This document shows positions 13,483-26,412 of a stretch of DNA of 64,000 nt, piece by piece. The translations under genes and the position numbers were made by a program. The notes under the pieces are model-generated. The model was given only the letters and a program-made list of their open reading frames with translations, had not been told where the DNA came from and did no database searches. Source of the stretch: Cryptomeria japonica (lineage: Eukaryota > Streptophyta > Pinopsida > Cupressales > Cupressaceae); assembly GCF_030272615.1 (NCBI RefSeq), contig NC_081405.1, positions 570,151,095 to 570,215,094 of the forward strand, in the 5' to 3' direction. Position 1 is the first letter of the stretch. Each line of letters begins with the position of its first letter.

Positions 13483-13484
<2 letters not shown>
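12433..13484 (+). repeat. Tandem duplication unit 1, left part
   Basis: This stretch matches 29088-30135 almost base for base and continues into the same kind of (AC)n-(TA)n microsatellite. Unit 1 then resumes at 28092, after the LINE-B insertion. The unit start (tgaccctctgatctt) is shared with the start of unit 2. The duplicated block contains a broken 224-codon frame, a pyrimidine-rich stretch and the microsatellite. Confidence 0.85.
12514..13185 (+). pseudogene. Unrecognised 224-codon frame with two stops, copy 1
   Basis: The frame starts at an ATG at 12514 and ends at TGA 13183-13185. It is broken by TAG at 12583 and 13015. The largest open piece (12619-13017) encodes a charged, helix-rich sequence including APKHRDYDVII and FEAYRPVRSRKFLFLSWIL. 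The second copy at 29167-29838 has exactly the same length and the same two stops, so the frame was already broken before the duplication. Amino-acid differences between the copies are common, which argues against selection. I do not recognise the family. It may be a fragment of a retroelement ORF or of a retrocopied gene. Confidence 0.5.
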
Positions 13485-13553
<69 letters not shown>

Positions 13554-13724
13554 GATATATGTATATATATATAGGTATGTATGTATATATGTATATATAT
13601 ATAGGTATGTATGTATATATGTATATATATATGTATATAAGTATATATATAAGTATATATATATGTGTATATATATTATAATATATATATACACACACAT
13701 ATATATACTTATATACATATATAC

Positions 13725-13761
<37 letters not shown>

Positions 13762-13798
13762 CATATATATACATATATAGATACATATACATATATAT

Positions 13799-13835
<37 letters not shown>
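13485..13835. repeat. (AC)n and (TA)n-rich compound microsatellite, left side of LINE-B
   Basis: About 60 bases of AC repeat (13485-13544) are followed by some 290 bases of TA-rich repeat with TATG and CATA variants. It is the counterpart of the microsatellite at 30136-30550 in unit 2. LINE-B lies between this tract and the TA tract at 28051-28091. Confidence 0.95.
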
Positions 13836-13837
<2 letters not shown>

Positions 13838-14128
13838 TCAGATATCATAGAATTACAAAGAAGAGGCCTCAGGCCCACCAAGACAACAAAAACTAAAAGG
13901 AACCACTAGCACCACCACTACAAATTCCAGTGACCACAGAAATAGATCCGACTGTCGGATTTCCAAAGATAATACCTTTTTGCAAAGCCCTCAGAAAGAT
14001 GATGTGCCACAAAGTAGGGCCGAAGGCTAGCTACTTGGGAATTACATAAAAAATAAGGCTCATCTGGAGCCTTGAAGGGCCTCAAAAATGACAATGAAAA
14101 TGAAACAAACATGAAAGGGAAATAGATC

Positions 14129-17100
14129 CTACACCACAGGGTGCTCTTGCAACATCCTGTCTTCGAGCATTAACCTACCTAAAGTTTCCATATAATCTTG
14201 AGGTATACCATCCCTTCCACTAAAATCCCAACCATCAACATGCTCTAAAGCCCACTTGGCCAAACAATCAGCCACTCTATTCCACTCCCTGGGAATATGA
14301 CAAAAGGAGACAAATTCTAATGTGTTACACATTTGCAAAATTTGTCTAGCCACAGAAGCTAATTGCCAGCTCACATCATTCAAATTTTGTTTGTTCAACA
14401 TGTCCACAACAATCTGAGAGTCTGACTCACAAATAATCTTCCTCCATCCTAAAGAACAACCTTGCTCAACAACAGTCTTAATAGCTAGGGCCTCCATAAG
14501 ATTGTTGGAGTGCTGCCCTGTATAAATAGAGAAGAAAAAAACAACACAACCATCCTCACCTCTACCTATACCTCCAATCCCTGCATGTCCAGGATTCCCA
14601 CGAGAAGAGCCATCAGTATTAATTTTTAAGATTCCCACAGGAGGGGGAATCCACCTTCCAACTCTACTTATCCGTTGCTTTGCATGATGAGATCTATTTC
14701 TAGCAGCACAGTCAATTTTAATGTTTTCCAATTGCAGATTCCTTACAATAGCATAATCACCTGGATCAACATTTATAGACAAATTGCATTTAGCCGAGAT
14801 TGTCTCTTGAAGCCTATTAACTATCTTCTGCCAAAGCTGAGAATTCCCTATATGTGAATCACAAAAGACCCTCCGATTCCTTTCCAGCCATAAATTCCAG
14901 ATAATAAGAGCTGGCCAAATAGCCCAAGCCACTTGAAGAAAAGAGGTCTTTGTTGGGGGTCTACCCAAGCTATCCCAAAATTCAATTAAGGAGGTACCAT
15001 GAAAACAAGCATGTTGCCAAGCCTCCCACCACTTGTGCCAAATATCCCTAGAGAAAGGGCATAGAAAAAACAAGTGGGAGCAGTCTTTCTCATTATGCAT
15101 ACAAAGATAGCAGATAGATGGTCCCCGGAAGCCTCTCTTACGAAGATTCTCCCATGTGAGGCATTTCCTCTGAGCAACCAGCCATATGGAGAAATTACAT
15201 TTCGGCCAAGAAAAGCTATTCCATACCTTCTTCCACCAGGGAACATCCGTCAGGCCATGCAATTGCCTATCAAGCTGAGCATAACCTTCAACAATAGAAA
15301 ACTTGCCTTTTGGATTAGGACCCCAAGCCAAAATATCTCTCTCCTTGAGGGAACTTCATAACCTACCCTCCAAGACATTAAACAACACTACACGATCTTT
15401 ATCTGAACCACCCAAGGGCCATTCAAGAGGATTTTTCCAACAAGTCATCTCAACCTGTCCAATGTGCCTAACCATTTTGAAATTCTCCACCTTAACCCAT
15501 CTAGCATCAGTGAAAATGTTGGAAAGAGGCTGAAGCTATGGATAACTAGACAAAATAGGAGGGTGACCATCCCAAGAGTCCTGCCAAAAAAGAGCTTCAG
15601 AGCCTCTATTACAAATCCAGAAAAGACCATCTTTAATAAGTTGGGCACCTTTTTTAAGAGTATCCTAGATACAAGAGCCCCTTCCCACTAAAGTAAGACG
15701 AGGCACCTCATGATCATTAGCACCAGGGAGATACTTGTGGGTTAAAAGCTTGGCCCAGTCCTGATCCTGACTGTTACACCACCTCCACTACAACTTAGCC
15801 GCAAAGGCCTTGCTAACCAATGCAATAGATCTGAGGCCAAGACCCCCAGCATGTCTCGGTCTACAAACAGAGTCCCATTTAACTAAACTCCACTTAGAAG
15901 AAAGAAAACTACCAGACCAAAGAAACTGACGAGAAAGAGAATCAAACTCTCTCACAAAGCTAGAGAGGGGAGCCTACACAAAACACCTATAAATGGGAAG
16001 TGATTGCACCACAGTCTTCAGAAGAATCACTTTCCAACAAAGGATAACCACCTGTAGGTCCAATGATTAACCTTACAATGAAATTTATCCAAAATTTCTT
16101 GCCAAAAATCTCCGTGCTGACCCCCCAAATCTAAAGGAATCCCAAGGTACAACAAAGGAAGAGACCCCATCTGAAATCTAAGGATCCTGGCAATCCTATT
16201 CTCAATAAGATGAGGGGTATTAAAGAAATATATGGATGATTTATCTTCATTAATTTTCTAACCTGAGGCTTTACAATAGATATGCACAGTTCTCCTGAAA
16301 TTCACCACCTCAGTGATTCTGGCCCTGGCCATCAGACCTGTGTCATCCACAAACTGAAGATGGGAGTAAGGAGGTAAAACATTATTCCAACTCCAGCCTT
16401 GAATAAGACCATGTCTCACTTGGGAAGTGAGAAATCTACCAAGACCTTCAGCCATGAGAATAAATAAATAGGGAGATAAAGGGTCCCCTTGCCAAAGCCC
16501 CCGCGAAGCGCTAAACAATTTTGAGGGTTCCCCATTAATAAGAACAAAGAAAGAGGTAGAAGTCACACAATTAAGAACCCAATTCACCCATTCTTCTCCA
16601 AAACCAAAAGCCAAAAGGATCTTTTGTAAGAAATCCCAACTCACCCTATCATAAGCTTTGGCCATGTCAAGTTTAATAAACATAGCCTTCTCCTTATAGG
16701 AAGCCATCGAATGAATAGCCTCCATTTCTATCACAACTCCATCAAGGATTTGTCTTCTATTAATGAAATCACCTTGCTCCTTAGAAACCAAAGTGCAGAG
16801 GAGAGGTTTGAGTCATTCAGCAATCAATTTAGTGATTATCTTGTAGACAACATTACATAGAGGAATAGGCCTATACTGATCCAAGCTATTAGCCCCCTCC
16901 TTCTTATGAATGAGAGCCAAGAAGGTAGAATTCATAGATTTGAGCATTTGTTTATTCCTATGAGATTCTTGAACCACATCTAGAAGATCATACTTTATAA
17001 TCTCCCAAAATTCTTGAAAAAACTCAATAGGAAACCCGTCAGGGCTAGGAGCCTTGCCTTTTTTCATTTGAAACACAACCCCCTCAAGTTCAAACAACAA

Positions 17101-17745
17101 AATGGGGTGCAAGAGAGAATCATTCATTTCAATGGAGACAAGAGGGGGAATACAATTCAGGATGGCCCTCTCTTCCACCATAGCTTCAGGATCCTCTTTG
17201 GTAAACAAATTAGAAAAAAAACTGACAGCTTCCATAGCAATTTCTTCTTTAGATGAAAGATGAACCCCTTCTGAAGAAATGAGAGAGGTAATAGAAATAC
17301 CATACCTATGAGCCTTAACAGAATTATGAAAAAAGTAGTGTTTCTATCACCTTCTTGTAGCCAATCCACATGAGTCTTTTGTTTCCAGAAAATCTCCTCA
17401 CGCAACTCCCACTCTTCTAAGTCCTTTAAAGAAAGGGACTCGGCCATACTGAGCTCCACAGTCATCCCTTGATCCCTTATTTGATGCATAGCCTCATCCA
17501 TTTTGGATTGAGCTTCCATCTTGTGTCTATGCAGGTTCCCAAAACATTGTTTATTCCACCTTTTCAGCCTATATTTTAAATATTGTAATCTCCTCCCAAA
17601 GGAGTACATAGCCCGCCCATGGGCAGGCACCCCTTCATACCACCAATCAACGATAAGCTCCCTCAACAACTAATCATGAAGCCACATTAATTGAAATTTG
17701 AAAGAGGGATTTTTGGAGGTTCTAAAAGATGTAATAGAAAGCTTA
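14129..17745 (-). pseudogene. LINE-B ORF2, reverse transcriptase to RNase H part
   Basis: The RT lies at 17235-16258 with GKAPSPDGFPIEFF, YRPIPLCNVVYK, LDMAKAYDRVSWDF, QGDPLSPYLF and an intact FVDDT catalytic motif. The region 16257-15332 holds the RT thumb, decayed in several frames. The last 400 codons (15331-14129) are open. They hold a zf-RVT segment (CYLCMHNEKDCSHLFFLC) and an RNase H with KINTDGSSRGNPG, MEALAI, ESDSQIVV and NRVADCLA, so all four acidic positions are present. Frameshifts near 17325 and between 16258 and 15331 make the whole ORF inactive. Confidence 0.9.
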
Positions 17746-17750
17746 ATAGG

Positions 17751-19350
17751 TGGTGTAGGAGCACCCTTTCAAGCTCTCTCTCCTTCTTGTTTTGTTGGTA
17801 TTATGCTTCTTATGAAGCCATTGTATACAAAATAATGAGCCAAGTGCTCATAGGTCCTAGGTAGGGTCCTACAGGAGATCTTAGGGGTCATAAGTCAAAA
17901 TTGTGATTTCCTTGAAAATGGAGGATGTGTGTGTCCTGGAGGTGTTTAGGTGTTTAGGTGTCCTTCCTGTCATGGTGGTGTCCTTAGGTTGGCCCATTGT
18001 GGGTCTAGGAGTCATGAAGAGCAACATTGGGAAAGTTGCTCAAAAGTTGCATGACAACTTTTAAAAGTTGTCAGGCAACTTTTCCACCATGATGTCAAAA
18101 TTGTTAGGTTGGCATGGACAACCCTAAATGTGGCACACCAATTGAGGTATGGGTAGTATAAGATGTTACAAACCCTAAGGTAAAGGGTTGGTTGTCAGAG
18201 ATTGTACAGCTCAAGCAAACTGTATTGACTGTGACTATTTTTGTGTTACCGGATTTTTTGAATGAAGTTACCGAGCAAACAAATGGATTGATTGGTGAAC
18301 AAAAATGTGTGAAATGTATTCTTTGGTGTACATATCTTCATTGTGAGTGATTATATTAGCTTTTTGTTTACCGGTTGAGTGTGTTTGTAAGTAGTTTGTA
18401 AATTGCAGTCTTACTATCCAGTTTTGGACCGGTTTGAGTAAATGAAGTCTTAACTCCATTACCCGTTGTGGAACCACCATGAAAAAATTGGGGAATGGAT
18501 GTGTAGACCCTATATTATAGTCCCAAGAAAGCAGGGCCCTTGGAAATGCAAGGAGGCCAAGCAAATACCCATTCCTAGGTGAGACTGGACAGTGCCCGGT
18601 TAGGAATGGCTATTGGTGCAGAGGTCTTAGAGAGAAAGGTTGATTAGTGGAGAGTGCATCCTTTGGAGGAAGTGCAGAGGAGTGAGTGATGCATCATTGG
18701 TCTGAAGGAGGAGCCTCCACCAATCCAAACAAGGTGGCTAAAACTTAAAACACTCACTGTGACCCAGGTAGACCCTAAAAAAACCCTCACAAAAACCCTT
18801 AAAAACCTTAAAATCCACCAAGGATAGAGTACGGACACTTGGAGGCCTAAAACCCAAAAAATACTTGAGTCCTTGCCAAATGAGTGGTAGTCCTTTTTGG
18901 GAGATTGGGTTGTTTGTGCATCGTTTGTGAGAGGGAGCCCTAGAAGACCGGTTAGGAGGCCTAATTGGTCCTAATCCTTGTAGCCCTTTTTGAAGGGAAA
19001 AACCCAAAATTGTGGAATCGGTAAGGGGTTAGAGTCTTGAAACCTCTTGGGGGCTCATGAATGGGTGGATAGACCATAAAATAGACCTGAAACAACCTTG
19101 CTAAGACCTTGGAAGGTGTGGAACAAGACTAGCCCTTATTAGCCATTGTAAGGGGTTTGAGTCTCATGAGTAGGTGAGACCTTAGGAGTAGTATTGCAAC
19201 TCATTGGTGGGGGGATTGGGTATAGTCAGGGGATTCCTTAAGTAAAGGGAAGTCCTAGAGACCCTAGGGTGTGTAGAGAACACCAGGTGATCCATGGAAA
19301 GGATCCAAGAGCATAGACTAGGCTAGTCTATCCCTAACCCCATCCCATCA
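17751..19350 (+). repeat. 5' LTR of the chromovirus
   Basis: It starts tggtgtagga and ends catcccatca. It is homologous to 24051-25625 and contains a near-perfect palindrome at 18042-18083. Compared with the 3' LTR it has about 25 extra bases near 17930-17960. Its open frames are incidental. Confidence 0.95.
18042..18083. repeat. 42-base palindrome in the 5' LTR
   Basis: Two 21-base arms (aaaagttgcatgacaacttt plus one more t, then its complement) abut with no spacer and one mismatch. The same structure is at 24318-24359 in the 3' LTR with two mismatches. It could form a hairpin in RNA or a cruciform in DNA. Confidence 0.9.
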
Positions 19351-19351
19351 G

Positions 19352-19364
19352 ATTGGTATTAGAC
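19352..19364 (+). promoter_or_regulatory. Primer-binding site, initiator Met tRNA type
   Basis: The sequence ttggtattagacc follows the LTR after one base. It resembles the plant consensus tggtatcagagc complementary to the initiator Met tRNA 3' end, with changes that include C to T. Confidence 0.75.
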
Positions 19365-19391
19365 CCAAGCAAAAGACTTGTTGGACTGTTT

Positions 19392-22300
19392 ATGTCTCTA
19401 TATACTGGTGAATCAGTAGGGGAGAGTAGAATGGTTACTAATGCAGAGTTGGCTAGAGAGGTGGAAGAACAGAAGGAGAAAAATAGACTCCTTGAAGAAG
19501 CTATGAGTGAGATGAGGGATAAACTACAGGAAGTGGTGGATCAGACGACACAAAGACCTTGGGATGAAGACACCAAGGGTAAAGGCAAGAAGACTATATA
19601 CATATATGACATTATCCCTGAACCAGATCCCTTGTTCAATGAAGAACCTTTTGTGAAAGCTATTAAGGCCTTGAACACCAAAGCCTTTGAAGGATTGCCA
19701 CATTTCATTGGAAGAATGGATATAGACACTGTTATGGAATGGATTGAGGGCATGGAAAACCACTTTGAGTGTGAAAGAGTGACAGAGTCTCAGAAAGTTA
19801 AAGTTGCCAGATCGATATTAAGGGGAGTAGCTTTGACATGGTGGAAGTACCTACAAGAGGAAAGAGTTAGTATGGGGAAGCTACCTATTGCAAATTGGAA
19901 AGCTATGGTGGGTAAGATTAAGGAGAACTACTTACCAGAGGATTATGAAGTCCAACTTCATAAGAAGAGACAAGGATTGAAGCAGAACAATCTCGATGTG
20001 GCCTCCTACATAGAGGAGTTTCAAAAGCTATGTCTTAGGTCGAAAGTCCAAGAAGATGAATCCATTAAGGTGGCTAGGTATCTAAGCGGCCTAAAGTGGA
20101 ACATTCAAGAGGAGATAAGCCTATGGACTCCTACTATTGTCCAGAAGTGTCATCAGCTTGCTGCCAAGGTAGAAGAGAGGAACAAAAGAAAAGGAGACTC
20201 CAATAACAGGGGTAAAGGTAGAGGTAGAGATCAAGTGAACCACCGAGGTGGTTAGCAAAGCAAGTCAAGTGAGCAAAGGAACTAAGGAGAAGCCAAGTTG
20301 ACTGAACATGGCAGTGAAACAAATCCTAGAGGAGGACATTCTAGAGGAAGAGGTGCACAAGGTGGACCAAATAGGGGTAGAGGTACCAACAGAGGTAACT
20401 CCTATTTTGCAACCATGAAGTGTTATAATTGTGGACAATTGGGACACCCGACATATAGATGCCTTGACAAGCCTACATCATCAAACAATGGAAAGAGGGT
20501 TGCTTATGCACATTAAGACTCTTCATGAAGCAAGACACCTGAGGTGAATCATATTGAATCAGAGAGTGGAGAAAATCTGATGTTCAATAGGGTCTTGATA
20601 AGATAGCCAGTCAAGAGTGAACCTAAGCATAGGAGAGCATTGTTTAGGGTAAGGTGCAAGATTCTTGGTAAAGTGTGCAAGGTGATAGTTGATTCAGACT
20701 CAACTGATAATATCATATTAGAAGAGGTAGTTAGGAAGTTGAAACTCATAAGGATACCTCACACTAACCCATACAAGGTGACATTGTTGAATCATGAGCA
20801 GATTGTGTTGGTCAATGAAAATACTTGGGTAGAGTTTTCCATTGGAGGATACAAGGACAAAATCCTTTGTGATGTGTTGCCCATGGATGCATGTCATCTG
20901 TTGCTAGGAAGACCCTGGCAATTTGATAGGAAGGTGATCTATGATGGAGAGGAGAACTCCATTTCCTTTAAGAAGGACAGCAAAACCTTCAAGATTCAGT
21001 CTTTGACAGAGAATAAAGAGGGAACTTCAAAGACACCTAGTGTCTTAATGGCTACTGGTAAAGAGTTTTTGAACTTGCTACATGAGGAGGAGATAGTGAA
21101 GTGTGCCATCTTTGTGAAACCAAAGGAGGAAGAAGACAAGTTGCATACATAAGTACCTAAGGAGGTGAAGCACATGTTGCAAGAGTATAAGGACATAGTG
21201 AGTGATGGGACACCTGCAACACTCCCACCTAGAAGGTCTATAAGTCATCAGATAGACTTTGTTCTTGGTGCATCCTTACCTAACAAGGCTGCATATAAGC
21301 CCACACCTGATCAGAATAAGGAGGTAGCAAGGCAAGTGCAAGAGTTATTGGAACAAGGACTGATTAAGAAGAGCATCAACCCATGTGCAGTCCCGATAGT
21401 ACTAGCATCAGAAAAAGGAGGTAAGTGGAGACTTTGCACTGACTCAAGAGCAATAAATAGGATTACCATAAGGTATAGGTTTCCTATTCCTAGAATAGAG
21501 GATCTAATGGATTGTTTAGGAGGGTCTATGTATTTCACCAAGCTAGACCTTAAAAGTGGTTATCACCAGATAAAAATTAAGGAGGGTGATGAGTGGAAGA
21601 CTGCTTTTAAAACCACAGATGGATTGTATGAATGGCTTGTAATGCCATTTGGACTCACAAATGCTCCAAGAACCTTCATGAGGTTGATGAATGAAGTGTT
21701 GAAGAATTTCACAGGTAGATTTGTGGTGGTGTATTTAGATGACATTCTCATCTATAGCAGAACCAAAAGAAGAGCACCTTGAGCATCCGAGGTTGGTCTT
21801 AGAGAGGTTGCATGAGGAGAAGCTATCCATCAACCTAGAGAAGTGTGATTTCTTGAAGAAAGAGTTGGTTTACTTAGGATTTGCGGGGTCTAAGGGAACC
21901 TTGAAGATGGATCCAAGTAAAGTGGAGGCAATCTTGAATTGGCCTGCACCTAAAATAGTGACTGAGGTAAGAAGTTTCCATGGATTAGCTCAATTCTATA
22001 GGAAGTTTGTGAGGAATTTTAGTGGTATATGTGCACCAGTCCTTGACACCATTAAGGGAGGTCTGAAAACTAAGTTTAAATGGACTGAGAAGGCAGACAA
22101 AGAATTTCAATTGTTGAAACAGGAAGTAGCCACAAAACCTATCCTTCTCCTACCTACGTTTGATAAGCTATTCACTTTGGAGTGTGATGCAAGTGGAATT
22201 GTTGTAGGTGGTGTGTTGAGTCAAGAGGGAAGACCTGTGGCATTTTTCAGTGAGAAGCTTCATGAGGCAAAGAAGAAGTACTCAGCCTATGACCTAGAGT

Positions 22301-24030
22301 TATATGCATTAGTGTAGTCTCTAAAGAAGTGGAGACATTACCTACTCCCAAAGGAATTTGTAGTGTTAACAAAAAATCAGGCATTGAGTTACATCAACAC
22401 TCAAGAGAAGCTAAGCAATAGAGATCTAAAATGGATGGAATATCTCCAATCCTTCACCTTCACCATCAAGCATAAGAAGGGACAACTTAACAAGGTGGCA
22501 GATGCATTGAGCAAGAAGTTGTTGACAGTTCAAGAGTTATAGTTGTAGAGCATAGGCATAGAGGGTTTCAAAGACCTCTATGAAGGAGATGAAGACTTCT
22601 CATCAGCTTACAAGGTTTGCAAAGAGTTTGAGAACCATTTCCATGGTGAGTATGCAGACTACACTCTCCAAAATGGTCTCTTGTTCAAGGGTAACCAGTT
22701 GTGTGTATCTAGAGGATCTATGAGGGAGAACCTCATCCAAATGAAACATAATGGTAGTTTGAGTGGACACTTTGGGATTAATAAGACCCTAGACTTAGTG
22801 CAGAGGTACTACTATTGGCCAAAGTTGCCAAGAGATGTGAAGAGGTATGTAGAGCAGTGTGGTGTATGCCAAAGAGCCAAAGGTGGATCAAGCAATGCCA
22901 GTTTGTATCAACCATTGCCGGTCCCTAACAGACCTTGGGAATGTATAAGCATGGACTTAGTAGTAGGACTTCCCAAGACTAAAATAGGTATGGACAACAT
23001 ATATGTGGTAGTAGATAGATTTTCCAAGATGAGTCATTTCATACCATGTAAGATTACACATGATGCTAGCTATGTTGCACATCTCTTCTTCAAATAGATT
23101 GTTAGGATTCATGGACTCCCTTTAAGCATTGTTTCAAATAGGGAAAGCAAGTTCATGGGTCATTTTTGGCAAACATTATGGAGGAGACTAGGAACTAACC
23201 TGTCATTTAGCTCAGCTTACCATCCACAAACAGATGGTCAAACTGAAGTCATCAATAGAGTGTTAGGCAATTTGTTGAGATGTCTAACTAAGGAGTATGG
23301 TCAGACATGGGACCTTATCATTCCTCAAGCAGAGTATGCATATAATGACAATGTGAATAGAACCACTGGTAGAAGCCCTTTGGAGGTTGTGTATGGTAGA
23401 CATCCAAGGGGAGTATGTGAGTTGAGAGATCTTAGTAGTTTGGAGATGAAGAGTGGACAAGTAGAGGACTTCACCCAAACCATCAAGGAAGTACAAGAGC
23501 AAGTTAAGAAGGCCATCCTTGAATCCAATCACAAACTGAAAGCCAAAGTAGATGAGAAAAGGAGAGAAGTTCAGTTCAAGGTGGGTGACTATGTGATGGT
23601 CCATTTGAGCAAAGCTAGGATGCAAAGTGGTAAGCCTACCAAATTGCAGATGAAGAGGGTAGGACCTTGTCAAATTCTGGCAAAATATGGTGAGAACACC
23701 TATAAGGTTGATTTACCTTCAGACTTAGCCATTTCACCAGTCTTCAATGTTGCTGATCTGGTAATGTACAAGGGAGAGATAGTAGAGCAAACTGAGAACC
23801 AAGCCAAGGTATTACAAGACTTGGATGTGAATACCTTACCTCAAGTGAAGAAGCCTAAAGCAGTGGAGATCTTGGAATCAAGATTGAATAAGTCTACCAG
23901 ACACTAGGTCTACATGGAGAACTTAGTGAAATGGGCAGATCAACCAGTATCTGAAGCTACATGGGTGGAGGAGAGCAAGTTCAAGAAGCTTGGCATAGAC
24001 TCGACTCTCATATCTTCTCCTTTTTCTTAA
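19392..24030 (+). pseudogene. Chromovirus gag-pol polyprotein, broken
   Basis: The first in-frame ATG is at 19392. Gag has a coiled-coil start, a retrotransposon gag domain (about 19720-20040) and one zinc knuckle CYNCGQLGHPTYRC. The protease reads VDSDSTDN where DSGS is usual. The RT includes KLDLKSGYHQI, MPFGLTNAP and YLDDILIYS. RNase H follows, then integrase with the H-H-C-C finger (CGVCQRAKG) and a DDE core in which IVSNRESKF replaces the usual D at the second acidic site. A chromodomain-like end reads LVKWADQPVSEATWVEE (about 23926-23985). One extra A near 21769 shifts the frame, and stops occur at 20253, 20281, 20514, 21150, 22315, 23095, 23905 and elsewhere. Confidence 0.93.
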
Positions 24031-24038
24031 TTGTGTCT

Positions 24039-24050
24039 AGAGGGGGAGTA
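24039..24050 (+). promoter_or_regulatory. Polypurine tract of the chromovirus
   Basis: The purine run agagggggagta directly abuts the 3' LTR and would prime plus-strand DNA synthesis. Confidence 0.8.
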
Positions 24051-25625
24051 TGGTGTAGAGCACCCTTTCAAGCTCTCTCTCCTTCTTGTTTTGTTGGTAT
24101 TATGATTCTTATGAAGCCATTGTTTATAAAATAATGAGCCAAGTGCTCATAGGTCCTAGGTAGGGTCCTAGAGGAGATCTTAGGGGTCATAAGTCAAAAT
24201 TGTGATTTCCTTGAAAATGGAGGATGTGTTTAGGGGTCCTTCATATCATGGTGGTATCCTTAGGTTGGCTCATTGTGGGTCTAGGAGTCATGAAGAGCAA
24301 CATTGGAAAAGTTGCTCAAAAGTTGCATGACAACTTTTAAAAGTTGTTAAGCAACTTTTCCACCATGATGTCAAAATCGTTAGGTTGGCATGGACAACCC
24401 TAAATGTGGCACACCGATCGAGGTATGGGTAGTATAAGATGTTACAAACCGTAAGGTAAAGGGTTGGTTGTCAGAGATTGTATGGCTCAAGCAAACTGTA
24501 TTGACTGTGACTATTTTTGTGTTACCAGTTTTTCTGAATGAAGTTACCGAGCAAATAAATGGATTGATTGGTGAAAAAACCTGTGTGAAATGTCTTCTTT
24601 GGTGTATATATCTTCATTGTGAGTGATTAGATTAGCTTTTTGTTTACTGGTTGAGTGTGTTTGTAAGTAGTTTGTAAATTCCAGTCTTATTGTCCAGTTT
24701 TGGACTAGTTTGAGTAAATGAAGTCTTAACTCCATTCCCCATTGTGGAACTATCATGAAACCATGGGGAATGGATGTGGAGACCCTGTACTATAGTACCA
24801 AGCAAGCAGGGCCCTTGGAAATGCAAGGAGGCCAAGCAAATGCCCATTCCTGGGTGAGACTGGACAGTGCCCGGTTAGGAATGGTTGTTGGTGTAGAGGT
24901 CTTGGAGAGCAAGGTTGATTAGTGGAGAGTGCATCCTTTGGAGGAAGTGTAGAGGAGTGAGTGAAGCATCATTGGTGTGAAGGAGGAGCCTCCACCAATC
25001 CAAACAAGGTGGCTAAAACTTAAAACACTCACTGTGACCCAGGTAGACCCTAAAAAAACCCTCACAAAAACCCTTAAAAACCTTAAAATCCACCAAGGAT
25101 AGAGTACGAACACTTGGAGGCCTAAAACCCAGAAAATCCTCAAGTCCTTACCAAATGAGTGGCAGTCCTTTTTGGGAGATTGGGTTGTTTGTGCATCATT
25201 TGTGAGAGGGAGCCCTAGAAGACAGGTTAGGAGGCATAATTGGTCCTAATCCTTGTAGCCCTTTTTGAAGGCGAAAACCCAAAATTGTGGAATCGGTAAA
25301 GGGTTAGAGTCTTGAAACCTCTTGGGGGCTCATGAATGGGTGGATAGACCATAAAATAGACCTGAAAGAACCTTGCTAAGACCTTGGAAGGTGTGGAACA
25401 AGACTAGACCTTATTAGCCATAGTAAGGGGTTTGAGTCTCATGAGTAGGTGAGACCTTAGGAGCAGTATTGCAACTCATTGGTGTGGGGATTGGGCATGG
25501 TCAGGGGATTCCTCAAGTAAAGGGAAGTCCTAGAGACCCTAGGGTGTGTAGAGAACACAAGGTGATCCAAGGAAAGGATCCAAGAGCATAGACTAGGCTA
25601 GTCTATCCCTAACCCCATCCCATCA
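24051..25625 (+). repeat. 3' LTR of the chromovirus
   Basis: It starts tggtgtagag and ends catcccatca. It matches the 5' LTR over its full length with scattered substitutions. The palindrome at 24318-24359 is kept. Confidence 0.95.
24318..24359. repeat. 42-base palindrome in the 3' LTR
   Basis: Counterpart of the palindrome at 18042-18083. The arms are 21 bases with two mismatches. Confidence 0.88.
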
Positions 25626-25630
25626 ATAGG

Positions 25631-26317
25631 CCAATGATCAGAACCCCTCCAATCAAGAATTTCGGAACTAGTGGACCACCTATCATGCACCCAAAAGAAA
25701 AAAACCAAAAATCTATCAAGCCTTTCTGAGATAGCCTCAACACCACTCCTCCTATTATTCCAAGTAAAGATACCATTAATTGGCTTCACATCAACGAGAT
25801 TCAAGAGACCAATATTATCTCTGAGTAAATTTGAGGAAGGATCAAGCCCGAATAACCCACCTCGCTTTTCCTCCAAACTAGTAATAGCATTAAAATCTCC
25901 AGCCAAAACCCAGGGTAGAAAAGGATCCTGAGCCCAAACAAAATTGATGTGAGCCCAAAGATTAGACTTACCCACAAGATGTGTAGGAGCATAAATATTA
26001 GAGAAGAGGCATCTTTCTCGTGTCTCAAAGCTAGAAGCGACCATAGAAATGGAAGACCTGCTAGTAAACCACCACAAAGGGGAAACTTTCCTCGGGTTCC
26101 AGAAGTAAGCAACCCGCCCTGAACTACCATGAGAGCTCACTCCCTACCAAAGGCCCTGTGGCCTGACACGGCAAGCACAACTGGCCAAACCATCCACTGA
26201 AAGCTTGGTTTCTTTAATAAAAACAACATTAGGAGACTCAGAGTCAATTAATCTGCAAACAAACTTTTGTCTAGGGATGCTATTCAACCCCCTTACATTC
26301 CATGAGAGCACAATCAT
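25631..26317 (-). pseudogene. LINE-B ORF2, N-terminal endonuclease part
   Basis: ORF2 starts at an ATG on the minus strand at 26317 with MIVLSWNVRGLNSIPRQK, typical of L1 endonucleases. IKETK carries the catalytic Glu, GDFNAI and TWNNRR follow, and the frame reaches SDHWPI, where the gypsy element interrupts it. One in-frame TAG lies near 26142 (after QGLW). The rest of ORF2 continues at 17745 and below. Confidence 0.9.
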
Positions 26318-26412
26318 TTATGTGGTTGAGAGAAGTGAGAATCAATGGGCTTTATAGACCCCAACTCAACCAAAGTATCACCAATAAGCTTAACCTTTTC
26401 CTGATCCGTCTT

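Larger units (their letters stand above)
17751..25625 (+). mobile_element. Ty3/gypsy chromovirus with two LTRs, inserted in LINE-B
   Basis: The element is 7875 bases with LTRs at both ends starting TG and ending CA. The 5-bp target-site duplication ATAGG lies at 17746-17750 and 25626-25630. The primer-binding site, gag-pol, polypurine tract and LTRs are in the standard gypsy order, and a chromodomain-like C-terminus marks a chromovirus. The LTRs differ by scattered substitutions and about 25 bases in length. With about eleven in-frame stops this points to an old, silent copy. Confidence 0.95.
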
